Below, one piece after another: positions 26,400-37,632 of a DNA stretch of 64,000 bases. Made by a program: the position numbers and the translations under genes. The stretch comes from Pyrocephalus nanus (Eukaryota > Chordata > Aves > Passeriformes > Tyrannidae): the NCBI GenBank assembly GCA_038380795.1, contig CM076266.1:16652145-16716144 (forward strand), written 5' to 3'. Positions within the stretch are counted from its first letter, which is position 1. Each line of letters starts with the position of its first letter. Under the pieces are notes generated by a model, which was not told the DNA's origin, searched no databases, and saw only the letters and a program-made list of their open reading frames with translations.

Positions 26400-26917
26400 A
26401 GTGGTTAACCAAAGTATTCACTTTAGAGTTGGCCTTGTTGAATCTCATCCCACTGGAATCTGACCATCTCTCCAGCTTGTCCAGGTCCCTCTGCAGAGCC
26501 CTCTTGCCTTCAACACTGCTCCCTAACTTGGTGTCATCTGCAGATTTGCTAACAGTACACTCAATCCCCTCATCTAAATCATCGATAAAGATGTTAAACA
26601 GGACTGGGCCCAGCACTGATCCCTGGGGACACCACTGGTGACCGGCCACCAGCTGGATGCAGCCCCGTTCACCAGCACTCTCTGGGCCCGACCCTCCACC
26701 CAGCTCTTAACCCAGCACAGAGTGCCCTGTCCAAGCCGTGGGTTGCCAGCTTTTTCAGGAGTATGCTGTGGGAGATGGTGTCAAAGGCTTCCATCCTTAT
26801 CCACCAGGTGGGTCACCTGATCATAAAAGGAGATCGGGTTGGTTGGTCAGACAGGGCATGCCCTTCCTAAACCTGTGCTGGCTGGGTCTGACACCTTGTC
26901 CATGTGCCATGTGATTG
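26400..26917 (-). repeat. CR1 LINE, internal reverse-transcriptase fragment
   Basis: On the minus strand this encodes the central palm region of the CR1 ORF2 reverse transcriptase. The order is: remnants of the KAFDT...HS block, a W-V-x-GRAQRV block, then [28 protein letters not shown] and the catalytic-box region. The box reads SADD where the family has F/Y-ADD, and then [11 protein letters not shown] and MRFNKA follow. The frame is open only from about 26649 to 26395. Upstream it is broken, and a segment of roughly 45 bp that normally separates SKAFDT from the preceding codons appears to be deleted near 26790. Both ends are truncated and there is no 3' octamer, so this is a dead internal fragment. 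Confidence 0.93.
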
Positions 26918-27866
26918 ATCTGCTGTGGAAATAGGCACAGTACAGTAGAGATTCAGTGTCTCAAAAGGCACTGATGGTGAGGCCTGATTTATCATGGAAA
27001 TAAGGGTCACTGCAAATTTTTGTGGTTTTACCCATGCCTTCCAGTATTATGAATAGATTAATACTACTGTTCTTGAGGATTAGAGATTATCATTACATTC
27101 TGCATCCCCGCTTCAATTTCATTCAGTCTCATTGAAAGGGAGCTGTCCTCATCGGACGGGAAGTTTGTGTTCTGGGTGGGTCTTCTCAGTTTGTTTTAAA
27201 TTGAGTGACCTGTATGTCTTTTTGGGGAAGACACTTCTTTCCACCCTTGAATTTGGTAAATCCTTTGAGAGTTTACTGTCTTTTTCTAAATTACCTGATA
27301 GGATTAATAAAGTAAGTAAAGTGCACTAACAAATATTTAGCTTTTGTACAGTATTTTGTCATGTACATCTATTTGAAAATAAAAAAAAAACAGAAAAAAA
27401 TTCAAGCACAGCCAGTTCTCCATCTCTCTCCGAAGGAACTCTAGCTCTTCTCAATCAAGTTCAAGAAGGGTTTGTTCCAGAATAGTTTTGGGTTTATAGT
27501 ATTACCCACAGGTAAGAGGCACCTTTTTGTGTTATTCTAAAAGAGGCAAAGTTTGTTAAGAGAAGTAATTTGGGGGGGGTTAATGGATACAATAAGGGGA
27601 AAAGTTTTTTACAAAAAGCTTGCTACATTTTTCTAATTGTATCAGAAACAGAAAGGAAATGCTCCCAAGTGTGCAAGCTCTTCCTTAATCCTGGGAGTTG
27701 GTTGTTCATCTTTCGCAAACACCAGTTGGTCTGATACAATTGTCCCACTGCTCGTCCTCTGTTTGCATATTAGACATCTGAGAGCTCTGTTAGTGCAGGT
27801 TGGAAGAGACCACTTTGAGAGGTCAGTAACAGAGAGAAAGGCACATACATATACACACCCCCCCAC
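26918..27866. other. Unique intronic sequence between two CR1 copies
   Basis: No exon recognised. Short A runs lie near 27380-27400 and an 8-base G run near 27573. The two flanking CR1 copies are in opposite orientation and cover different parts of the element, so they are separate insertions. Confidence 0.5.
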
Positions 27867-28365
27867 CTGGAGTCCTGCATCCAGCTGGGGGTCCGCAGCA
27901 GATGAAGGATGTTGAGCTGTTAGAGCAAGTCTAGAGGAGGCCACCAAGATGATTAGAGGGATGGAGCACCTCTCCTCTGAGGAAAGGCTGACAGAATTGG
28001 GTTTGTTCAGCCTGGAGAAGAGAAGGCTTCAGGGTGACCTAATTGCAGTCCTCCAGCACCTGAAGGGAGCCCCCAAGAAGATTGAAAAAGACTTTTTTTT
28101 ACAAGGGCATGTAGTAACAGGACAAGGGGAAATGGATTCAAACTAATAGAGGGTAGGTTTAGATTAGATATCTGGAGGAAGTTCTTTGATGTGAGAGTGG
28201 TGAGGCACTGGAACAAGTTGCCCAGAGAAGTTGTGGATACCCCATCACTGGAAGTGTTCAAGGTCAGGCTGGATGGAACTCTGAGCAACCTGGTCTAGTG
28301 AAAGGGGATTGGAACTAGATTGTCTTTAAAGTCCCTTCCAATGCATGCCATTCTATGCTATGATT
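27867..28365 (+). repeat. CR1 LINE, 5'-truncated 3' end
   Basis: Plus-strand CR1 covering the last roughly 500 bp. Translated pieces show [20 protein letters not shown] and [17 protein letters not shown]. After a frame break come the degraded equivalents of the HWNxLPxEVV and xPSLxVFK blocks (GGCACTGGAACAAGTTGCCC, then CCATCACTGGAAGTGTTCAA). The tail reads TTTAAAGTCCCTTCCAATG and then a degraded octamer pair (ATTCTATGCTATGATT). Stops and a frame shift near 28085 make it non-functional. Confidence 0.95.
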
Positions 28366-30600
28366 GTTTTGGTGAAGCTTCAGTCATTAATGCCTGGCTC
28401 ATTGTTATCTCACAAAGTTTATCAAATTGCAGGAATACTAATGGAACTTCTCTACCATGACTCATGCAAAATGATCAGAACCATTCATAATAAAAAAGTA
28501 GCCTAGAAGATATTTTAAATATATATGTATATATATATATATATTTATATCCTGTGATCTAGTCTTTTTATTTTTTTTTTTTTGTCTCACCGATAAACGT
28601 CTCAAAGCTAAAATAGTTCTCATGGAGATGTGGGTGTATAATGAAATAGGGATATTTATCATATAGGCATGTATTGAACTACTCCACTTACTTCTGCCTA
28701 TGGATCAGAGTTAGTTTGCTCATCTCATGGTTTTTCTGGAAATGTTCAAACTAAGCAGGTGTCATTTTACACTCTGTTAAAAAACAGGTTTCCTATTTCT
28801 GGCTTTATAAGGTGCTTTCCATAAAGTGAAATTTTGGGAACTCCTAGCTTAGTTTGACAAGAGTTTTAGGGCAATTGGAGAAGTGTAATGACCATCAGCA
28901 GCAACACTGTTCGGCATGGGGAAGGTGAAGGTTTGTAGGCAGTGAACAGCATATTCACAGCACAATTAAAGAATCTTGTTTCTGGTAGGTTCAGTACTAG
29001 ATGTGGCAGCACCATCATTATGCAGTATATGGCTGGGGTTAGCAATTCCTTGCAGTTATGTTATTTAGAGATTTACTGAAAAATAAAGCACCAACTTTCG
29101 AAAACTGGTGTTTAAATGAGGTGACTGTTAAGACTTTCTGCAGTGATTTATCAGAGATAAGCTCTTTTACAGGAAAACCTCAGCCATCTATTCAGTTATA
29201 CTGAGTAATCTATTTAATAATAAAACTCATTGTGCCTCATTTCTATCTGCCTGTTCTTTTTCTATCTGTGTAAATCTAAGATGGAGTTGACTTTTACACC
29301 ACCTTGCTGGAGGAATGGAGAGACGATTTGTTAGAATAGCTGAGTGTTGCACCTCCTGTCAAGACTGAATTGAATTATGAGTGCCCAGGGCAAAGTTGTT
29401 ACTAAGATACTGGTAGATTTATCATGACAAGTGATACATATTAGAGCATCTGAATAATCAGTCTAGAGGAAGAAAGGAAATATTAACCCTATTTTATACT
29501 CAAAGAAACTGAGTTGTGTGGTATGATTCTTATGCTAGTGAGAAAAACTTGAATCAGTTCAGTCTCAGCTGATATGTTCTGATCCACAGATGAGGAGCAA
29601 AACCTACTGAAGACAATGGTATTTTTGGTCCACCTCTACATGACAGAGAAGATGTTAGCTTTGTTGCAAAATGTTAGAGTGTATTGTAGTGTTTACCTGA
29701 AATTCCAGCCACTTCACTGAGAGCATAAAGTTAGAAAATCTTCACATATTGACGCTTTCAAAGATGATTACGTGAGAAAACTAGTTGAAAAGGGAAAGGA
29801 GAAAAAGTTACAGTGCAATATTTATAATAGTTATGAAACTGCCAGAAAGAGTGTATGAGTACAAGGCAAATTCCTTAGTTTACTTTCCAGTTTTGTACAT
29901 TTATAAGCATACGCAATTATTGTTCAATAAGACAACAATGTCATAATGATTGTTGAAATATTTTTAATTGTCCCTGAGTTCTCTAATGCTTACTTTAACT
30001 GATAATGAAACACCATCATTAGTGCAGTTCAATTTTCAATAACAAATTACAAAGGTTTAAATGAAAAGGCCTTCTGGCATTGTGCAGAATGAGTAGCTTC
30101 TATTTCTTGAAAGGTAGGGGTTTTTTGTGTATACCTTTTATGGTCAGTGCATTTTTTTACTGTACATTCAGTAAATCAACATTACTCAAATTAAGGTAGA
30201 GAAAATTAGTGAAGCAGTTCCATAATATCCAGACGCTAAAGGGTATCTGGCGTAAGTCTAATGATGTAAATGCAGAAAACAGCACTACTGCAGAACTGAA
30301 AACAAGAGGTTAAAATTGGATCACTGTAGCTAGCCACATCATCTGTTCATGGATTTACTGAACTATATCCTTATACAAATTACTCTTTTTTTCATGCATG
30401 AGAGGGTTAGAAGCCTTTTCATTTCCAGCCTAAATATGCTCAAAATTAGTTTAAACCTGTTTATCTTTGTGTCGAATTTGTTCTTTATTTAACAGCTCTT
30501 CTCTTTCTGTTTCTCTCCTCTCCCCCATGTGTTTATATGATTTGATTTCAGCCTTCATCCTGCTAGATTAAACCAACATAGACATTTCAGTCCATTCCAA
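28366..30600. other. Unique intronic sequence
   Basis: No exon recognised. It contains an (AT)n microsatellite at 28517-28550 and a T run near 28569-28583. A weak MIR-like stretch near 29480 was considered and not called. Confidence 0.5.
28517..28550. repeat. (AT)n microsatellite
   Basis: AT/TA dinucleotide repeat with one G interruption; likely variable in length. Confidence 0.9.
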
Positions 30601-30639
30601 TACCATTCTTCATTTGCTGACTATTTTAGGAGCCCTTTC

Positions 30640-31420
30640 TTCCATGTTCTCATTTAAGTGCCTGTATCTTTCATAAGGGTGCCCAGAACTGCAGGTTTTA
30701 TTCCATTTTGTGTAACTACCAGTGCATTGTGTCACATCTTTTTTGTACTTCACTACTCTTGCTAGAAATTTCTCAGTGTTTATGTTTTAGGATTACTGTT
30801 GCTTTTCTTAGAACCTTTGGCACGATGATGGCTCTGTATACAAGTTGTCTTTTTTTCTGCTCTTTTTTCTCTGACTGGTAAGTCTCAGATTAGAGCAGAA
30901 ATCCCTTTCATTACTCAAAATCCTTTCAATATCTTACTATTTTCTTGAGGTCTCAAAGTGCTTCCTTTATGACATCCCAATATTCCCTTATGATACCATC
31001 GGCAGCTTTTGGTACTCTTGGATTTTTATGCCAAAGTCATTAAGGAAAATCTGGAGTTTGAAACTGACTTTTGAGATATTCTAGCAGTACTGCCCTTAGC
31101 TTGATACCTTCCCTTTCCTTTTTGTCATTTCCATATGTGGCCAACACCTCACCCACACCAATTCTTGTATCAAATCTTATTTTGTCCAGATGAATTACTG
31201 ATTTTCTGTCTGGCACACATAGTTATATCAAAATATTTTTCTTAAATCAAGTCAAATGCAGGAGAACTAATCTGTCTGCTCTGCAGATAAAGCCCACCAC
31301 ATTTCACACATGAGAAACAGTAGTTATTTTATCAAAGATTATATGAATCAGACTTGATCTTTTCTTGGTAAGCCTGTGCAATATTTATTCCAGTCTCTAT
31401 TCACCTCAATATGTTCTTAC
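30640..31420 (-). repeat. Probable ancient, strongly decayed CR1/L3-type LINE
   Basis: The + strand wording follows that of antisense CR1 copies at three spaced places in the right order. GTGCCCAGAACTGCAGG with CTACCAGTGC resembles the 'CCCAGAACTGGACACAGTAC ... ACCAGTGC' region. GGATTACTGTTGCTTTTCTT resembles 'GGATACCATTTGCCTTCTT'. GTTATTTTATCAAAGATTAT with TTCTTGGTAAGCCTGTGC resembles 'GTTATCTCATCATAGAAGG ... GGTGAACCCATGC'. Divergence is high and no frame survives. The call rests on remembered consensus wording and needs a profile search. Confidence 0.5.
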
Positions 31421-32200
31421 TTTCTTTCAAAATTTGTTCTGAAGCTGTGCCTGCTCTTGAGATCAGCCCTGACAATAACCAATTTCACTTTTCCCTGCTC
31501 TCTTTGTTAAGTATAATCCTCGTGTTTGCTTTTGTATTCTTCTTGCATGACAAATTTATTAAAAATCTGCCTTACTTGCAAGGCCACATGCAGGACAGAG
31601 GGGATGGACTTCATGAGATGGAGTAGGAAGGGTGCTTTATGGTGAAGGAAGGGGCCTGTGATAAGAAAGGTAATGTTTACCATAAAGCAGATTCTCTTGT
31701 AGGTTTTACAGTAGTAAGTTTGGCACATAATTGGGGTACTTTCATGTGGGTAGCTGTGAAAACTTAAGCTTGAGACCTAAAGTCTTTATGAGGGCATGAA
31801 GAAACATGCTGAAACACCAAACTAGGGGGATTGAACTGTCAGCATGATGGGAGCAAGGTCTGCAGCTGCCCATTCTTTGGGACCAGGGGGTGCCAGGCCA
31901 GGCACCGTGGTAGGGTTACAGCACAGAAACATGCCATTGCACAAGTGGCTTTACGTCCCCAACCACGTGTCTGTGTTGCTCCTTCTGGGAGGTGTCAGAA
32001 GTCCCTTCCTCCGCTCAGGCAGCAGAGACACCTGGTTTGGGCCTGTGCTGGAGCATAGCAAGGGAGTAGAGCTTCAGCTGGGATGCCACTTGTACTGTCA
32101 AAAACCACCAATAGCTTGAACTTGCATCTTCAAAACCTTTACTGTGCTGATTTTACTTTCAGAGAAATTTCCCTCATGTCTTTCAGGGACCAGAAGGAGG

Positions 32201-32220
32201 AAAAAAAAAAAAAAAAAAAA
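32201..32220. repeat. Poly(A) run
   Basis: Twenty consecutive A following GGACCAGAAGGAGG. No SINE or LINE body was recognised in front of it. Confidence 0.9.
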
Positions 32221-34111
32221 GTCTATAAATTTTAGCTTCCTATTAAGGCTACTAGGGTAATGTGGAACCCCTTGCATCACATTGTCTGAGGAGGTATTGG
32301 GCTCTGAAATATAAATAGGTAACACAAGGAGAAATCAGTTGAGTCTTATTTAAAACTGGTTCCATTTTCAGCTGAAACTCATCTGTGGCACTGTGGCAGT
32401 GGGACTGGGATTGGTGCTAATGCTACATTTGGGCAGCAAGAGACAAAAACCTGTAAAAAAAAGAGAAGTAATGCACTCTGACCCCATGACAGCCAGATGC
32501 ATGCACATACATGGAGCTTTTTTTGCTGCAAGTTTTCTCCAGCAGGAGCAGAAGTATTTGCAATGACCAGGTTTTAGTTCTTCATGCTCAACAGCCTGCA
32601 ACTGGGTACAGAGGATTTACATTTTTAGTTGAGCCATTCCTCTGATTTGCCAAGAGCAATACACTTTCTAAGTTTCTGGCCATTCGGGCTCAAGAGATAT
32701 TTCTAGATATTGAACCAGGTTGGGATCCAGTTTAAAAATAGTCCAAGTACAATCGCTAAACCAAAACCACAGAGGTTTGGAGTTCAGTTCGGTTCGAACT
32801 CTGTAATTCCTTGCTGGGAAAAATCTCTGCCTGCTGAATTTTAATCTAACATAGGAGAAGTTTCAACTACTTTTTGTAAGTTTCAGTGGGAAGGAGTTGA
32901 CATTTATTTTTTTCATCAAGTCAGTCTAGTGCTTCTTAATCTTAGTAATTTTGAAAACAGCATATCTAACCTGTCCTATTGGCAATAGAGAAATTTAGCT
33001 ATTTTTTTCAAAACCATTGGAAATATCGATTGCTTCTTTATGGTTGGTTTGGAAATGTTATTTCTGTAACTCGACACAGTAGATTGGGAAACACTTTCCT
33101 TTTCCAGATGTATTACTTTATGGTTTTTAAATAGATGCTAATAACCTGTACATACAGATGTCACAGTTGGTCAGATTCAGTTGAGATAAAATTGAAAAAT
33201 GCTTTTCTTGGGCATGATGGTATTTTTTTTCAGATGAATTTATATTGTTTAGCTTGTGTTATGAACCAGTTTATTTTAATAAAAGCAAGGCTAGTACACT
33301 TGCCTCATATGCAATGTCTCTTGAGACATGACTGGGATAATGCTTTGTGAAAAAACAGCCAAGCAATAATCCTAAATTTTGAGAACCAATTTTAAACTGA
33401 AATGCAGAAGCAAAGAGAGGTTTTGTATATACAAGATGACTTTCATTTTTCCTGTCTGAAATTGCTAAATGTCTGGAATGGGAGTAATAGGAGAGAATTT
33501 CTAAGAAGGTTAGCTTAGATCCTTTTTCAAATACACCCATAGCCCAACAGAGAAATTTCAGCTGAAGGGTTTTGCCTACTTTTTTTGTTGGTGGTGGTTC
33601 TGAGAAATTATTATTTTTGGTTTTGTATGTCTCTATTCTGTGATCCTCATGCATACAGACATATTTCTGGAGAGAGTGATACTAGTCTTGGGAAAATAAG
33701 ACCCTGAAGGAAAAATTAAGCAATTACTCATGGTCAGGGTGGAATAAAGTGATTGAAAAGATATAAATGTCTTCAGGAACCTGAAGGCATGATGTAAAAA
33801 TTACTTTATTCAATTCTTGTAGTCAACAAGGAGAAAACAAATAATGGATTTGCAATACAAAGGAGAAAATATATGTCAAATAACAATGATAACAACAAAA
33901 CCAGAGACTAGATAAGTAATGGAACAAGCTGCCAAGGAATACTATGTGGTTATTAATACCAGAGACATTATTCTTTAGACTAAATTTCCTCCTTATCGTC
34001 CTGATTCTGATGTTTTACAAAGACATGATCTCAGCAAGTCTTAATGTGTTTTCTGGGCCTCTCTCCTCTCTCTGTCTCCCATGTATTCACTTTCTTTATA
34101 CTCAAGGGCTT

Positions 34112-34185
34112 GTTATCTCCCAGCATTCTGCAGGCTTTTTATCTCCCAGGATCCTGCAGGCGTTTTCTCTCCCAGCATCATGAGG
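34112..34185 (+). repeat. Short tandem repeat, about 27-bp unit, 2.7 copies
   Basis: Three successive units share the core ATCTCCCAGCATTCTGCAGG (unit 1), ATCTCCCAGGATCCTGCAGG (unit 2) and CTCTCCCAGCATCATGAGG (unit 3), separated by short T-rich spacers. Units differ at several positions, so the array is not recent. Confidence 0.85.
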
Positions 34186-36096
34186 AGAGAACCTGTACTG
34201 TTTCACATATCCTGATCTAGGTGATTCTCTAAGCTTCTTTAGGCACTGAAAGGTTTGAAGTTACAATGAATTATATCTGTTAATATACAATGCAAATGCC
34301 CTAGGATATAGAGCAGGAATTAATTTTCAAATGTTTGCACTCTCTAAAACACCTTTCATCAAGCAACCTGTTTTCCAGACTAAAATACAGTGTTTTAAGA
34401 TACTATTTTTTTACAGTAGTATGACTGAAATGCTTATTGTTTCAGCCTATAAAGAAGAGCAATAACATAAAGTAGGGCAATTTTACGGTCTAATTAAACA
34501 TTTCTAAAACATAACTTTTGATGACAGTAGTTCTGCCTATCCAAAACTATGCTCTGTTAGCTGCAGTTGAGTAGTTGAGTTTAGTTTTGTATTGGTGTAT
34601 GAAATAAAAAACTCCACAAGAGTAGCTTATGAGCAGAATGTGCCGCTTGGAAATGTGTTGTTTAAATAGCTTCACCTATTAAGCCTGTGGCCTTATTAAC
34701 TTGATTTTCTGCTTGCCTTTCAAGAGATTAAGTTTGACATCTGAAGAGTTAGTGTTAACTACTGTCCTAGAGACTGATTAATGTCCACAAAGCCATTTGG
34801 ACATGCTTGGCACTTACTCAGTGTGTTATGGCAATGATCTTGGATAAATACACTAACAAGCACTAAGGTTCAATGTTTCCTGAGCAGCTTGCACCCTGCC
34901 ACATCATTGTTTTCCTTTTCTGTGAGTAGCCATTACTCACTTTGGTCTGTGTTAAAAGAGTTTGCTTCAGCAGTTTTATTTTTGTTCTGTCAGTCTGACT
35001 TTGGGACTCTAGCCCAGATAGTTAAAAACAGAATTTACAGATTAAGACAATTTGTAGGGAGAGAAAGTAATTTGGGTGGTTGTGGTTAGATAACTAAGGT
35101 GCAGTTTTCATGGTGAGTCCACGACCTTTGCCACTGGGTTCCGAAAGAGATTGTATTCACAAGGAGTGGGAAGATTTGCATTTCCCTATAGACCACTACA
35201 TTGTCACTGCCATGCTTAGCCCTGCTGGTTGCCCATGGCAGACCAAGAATAGAACAGCAAGTGGGCTGTAGACATGCTAGGGGGTGTTCTCAGCCTGGGG
35301 CGTATTGCACAGGATTTCGCCACTGACCGTTTTCTTCTTGCTCACATTTTACTTTCACAAAGTGAGGGGAAAAGATGTTATTTGGCAATTTGGTTCGTGT
35401 ATGTATAAATATGCGTATTTTAAAGGAGATACGCAGTTTGTAGAGATGCAGAAGGGGAGAGAGGAGAGGGGTAGGAGCTAAGGTGGGTTGTTCTATGCGG
35501 AGCTGCAGTAGTTATGGTACTACACCTATTTTCAAAGAAGTCAGGGACAGCTAGGTGTGCACAGGTGTGCACATCCTGGTTCTTGAGCAAGCACTGTACT
35601 TTCATCATAGCTCCCAGATCCGACGTGAAAAATGATGTGCCATTTGCTCTAGGATGTGTGATACAGTGAATTCCTTCACCTTAATCACAGACAATTTTTA
35701 TTATTGATATTGATGTCATTTCCCTCTTTGACTCAGTCTGTTACCTTTTTTGGCATATTGAGTATATCTGGAATTGATTCAAAGCAAGTGGTTGAATTTA
35801 GAGTGCTTTTGTTCTGCTTCTTTTTCTGTAATGACAGAGGAGCTGGGTGAGTTTAGCTCACTTTCTAGGTAACTGGACGTTTGTCCTCATGGCTTTTACA
35901 CTTTGGAAGCTGGCCTGACTGATTAGGCAGAGGTGTCAAGCAGCCAGCCCGCCTCATACCATACCATGGGGGCACCGAAGGTAGCCTAAACAGCCTGTCA
36001 CAGAAGTGCACCAAAGGAGGCATCTCAAATACAGACACCCTTTGTGTGAGTACAAAGCGTTAGTGCCAGGTCTGCATGGATAATTCAGTTGTAACC

Positions 36097-36116
36097 TTTT
36101 TTTTTTTTTTTTTTTT
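36097..36116. repeat. Poly(T) run
   Basis: Twenty consecutive T; possible minus-strand poly(A) remnant, with no element body recognised on its downstream side. Confidence 0.9.
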
Positions 36117-37375
36117 CTAATAGAAGAATGCCTTGGTATCAGAAAAAAGATTATTTTCTTCCCTGAATTGGCTGCTGGTTTGTTGGCTTCTCCATCTGCT
36201 CATTTGGTTTTTTTTTCCTTATAGTTGTCCTGATGTTGCTTACTTGTAAGATCAAATACCCCTAAAAATATGTTCTTTCCTCTAGTTGTCTTGCAAAAAA
36301 GTGTAACCACATAGTTTCTTTCTGATTTTAATGCATAGGTCCTTGTGAAGGACCGGGAATGGGAGCTGCTTAGGTAGCAAGGGGGGACCTAAAACAGTCT
36401 ATAGATTTCCCAGGTTACTGTTTGCAGTGGTTTTCCTGCCGGTTTTCACAGGCTTCTTTAAGTATTGCTTACAGATGGGGTCTTAGCCAGCCTACTTAAA
36501 GCAGAGTTAATTGTCAGTGACCGTTCTTCTCTTGAACTGAAACAGTGGGGTCTGTATTTCAAATGGTAACCAGAACATAGTCTTGGTGAAGTATCTCACA
36601 GAAGGTCTTTGAAGAGGGATGAGTTATAACCTGTAATGCAGTCTATGTAACTTCCTAGTAAAGAAAATGAGTAATTAGAGGTAAGTGTGTGCTTTTTAGC
36701 AAAAATCCCTTCAGGAGGAGAAGCAATAAGCTGGTGCTCTCTAAAAGACTCAGAGTAAAAAGGGAAAATTCAACAATGCTGCCACAAAGAGCAGTTTCTC
36801 AGTGTAGTGATTGTGGGAGGGGACAGCGAGGAGATGCACAAGCAAAGACAGAACGAGTGTCCACTTCTTCTGCACCCAAGAGTTTCTGACCCCAGCCCTC
36901 AGAGTTCTGTTTGAGGTGCTGCAACAGTTCTTAGAAAATGTGCCAGAATATAGCATTTAGCAATGAACTTTGCCAACAGGTGTTGTAGGGCTAAAAAGAG
37001 TGGTTGAGCAGTGTGACTGCCTTTATGCTAGTCTTTATAAATACTGCATACCTACCTCCCCCATTGCTACTGTCATTCTTCCTGATATGTCTGGAGATAC
37101 GGTTAAGCCTAGTTTCTCTGAGAGCTTAGGAGAGAAAGGATGCAACAGGTAAAGAAACAGGGTATCAACATGTAACAGATGTGATAAGGTGCTTCCCTTG
37201 GTAGGTCTGAGTTTAGCTGGCCTTCTGTCAGTGCCACTGTCTGTTTCTGTTGGGCTCCAAGTAGACAGTCTGTGGGCTTAGCAACTGTCAAAAATGCTTT
37301 TTTATATGGTGGTTTGGATCAGGTTTTTTAAGCTTTCACGTAGCCATCATTGCCTTGTGCGCTTTGCAAGATGTC

Positions 37376-37408
37376 AGGAACCTGATAGGAACCTGACAGG
37401 AACCTGAC
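37376..37408 (+). repeat. Tandem repeat, 11-bp unit, 3 copies
   Basis: Exact 11-bp units AGGAACCTGAT, AGGAACCTGAC, AGGAACCTGAC in a row, differing at one base. Confidence 0.95.
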
Positions 37409-37587
37409 AGAGCAGCAGCATTATCTTTTGTAAGAAGGTTTTGTAATAGTATGTTTATTTGTTAAACAACCTTCTGTAGATTCTCTTTTGTATGTGTACT
37501 TCCCTCTTGTTCTATACATTCTCTAGAAGTGACCATAAAGACTTCATAGTTCCTAAGCAAATATATTGCATTAATCAGTGAACATTC

Positions 37588-37632
37588 TGATGATCTTAAA
37601 GGTCTTTTCCAACCTAGATGAATCTATTATTC
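37588..37632 (+). repeat. CR1 LINE, terminal 3' fragment
   Basis: The sequence TGATGATCTTAAAGGTCTTT followed by TCCAACCTAGATGAATCTAT is the last 45 bp of a CR1 element, including a degraded terminal octamer. Nothing of the coding part remains. Confidence 0.82.

Larger units (their letters stand above)
31421..37587. other. Unique intronic sequence
   Basis: No exon recognised. It holds a 20-A run (32201-32220), a 20-T run (36097-36116), two short tandem repeats (34112-34185 and 37376-37408), and a somewhat GC-richer patch at 31830-32060 without recognisable content. The 127-codon minus frame at 33271-33654 has no domain features. Confidence 0.5.

Noticed and set aside
29480..29580. Third MIR-like stretch (CCCTATTTTATAC...GAAACTGAG)
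   Set aside because: Only one short block matches and the following core is missing, so it is not separable from chance.
29640..29680. U6-like ACAGAGAAGAT string
   Set aside because: The string is isolated and none of the flanking U6 sequence or T-run terminator is present.
32780..32805. tRNA B-box-like GGTTCGAACTC
   Set aside because: No A box at the right distance and no cloverleaf can be drawn from the flanks.
33271..33654. 127-codon minus-strand frame
   Set aside because: No family resemblance, low-complexity local composition, nothing to support translation.
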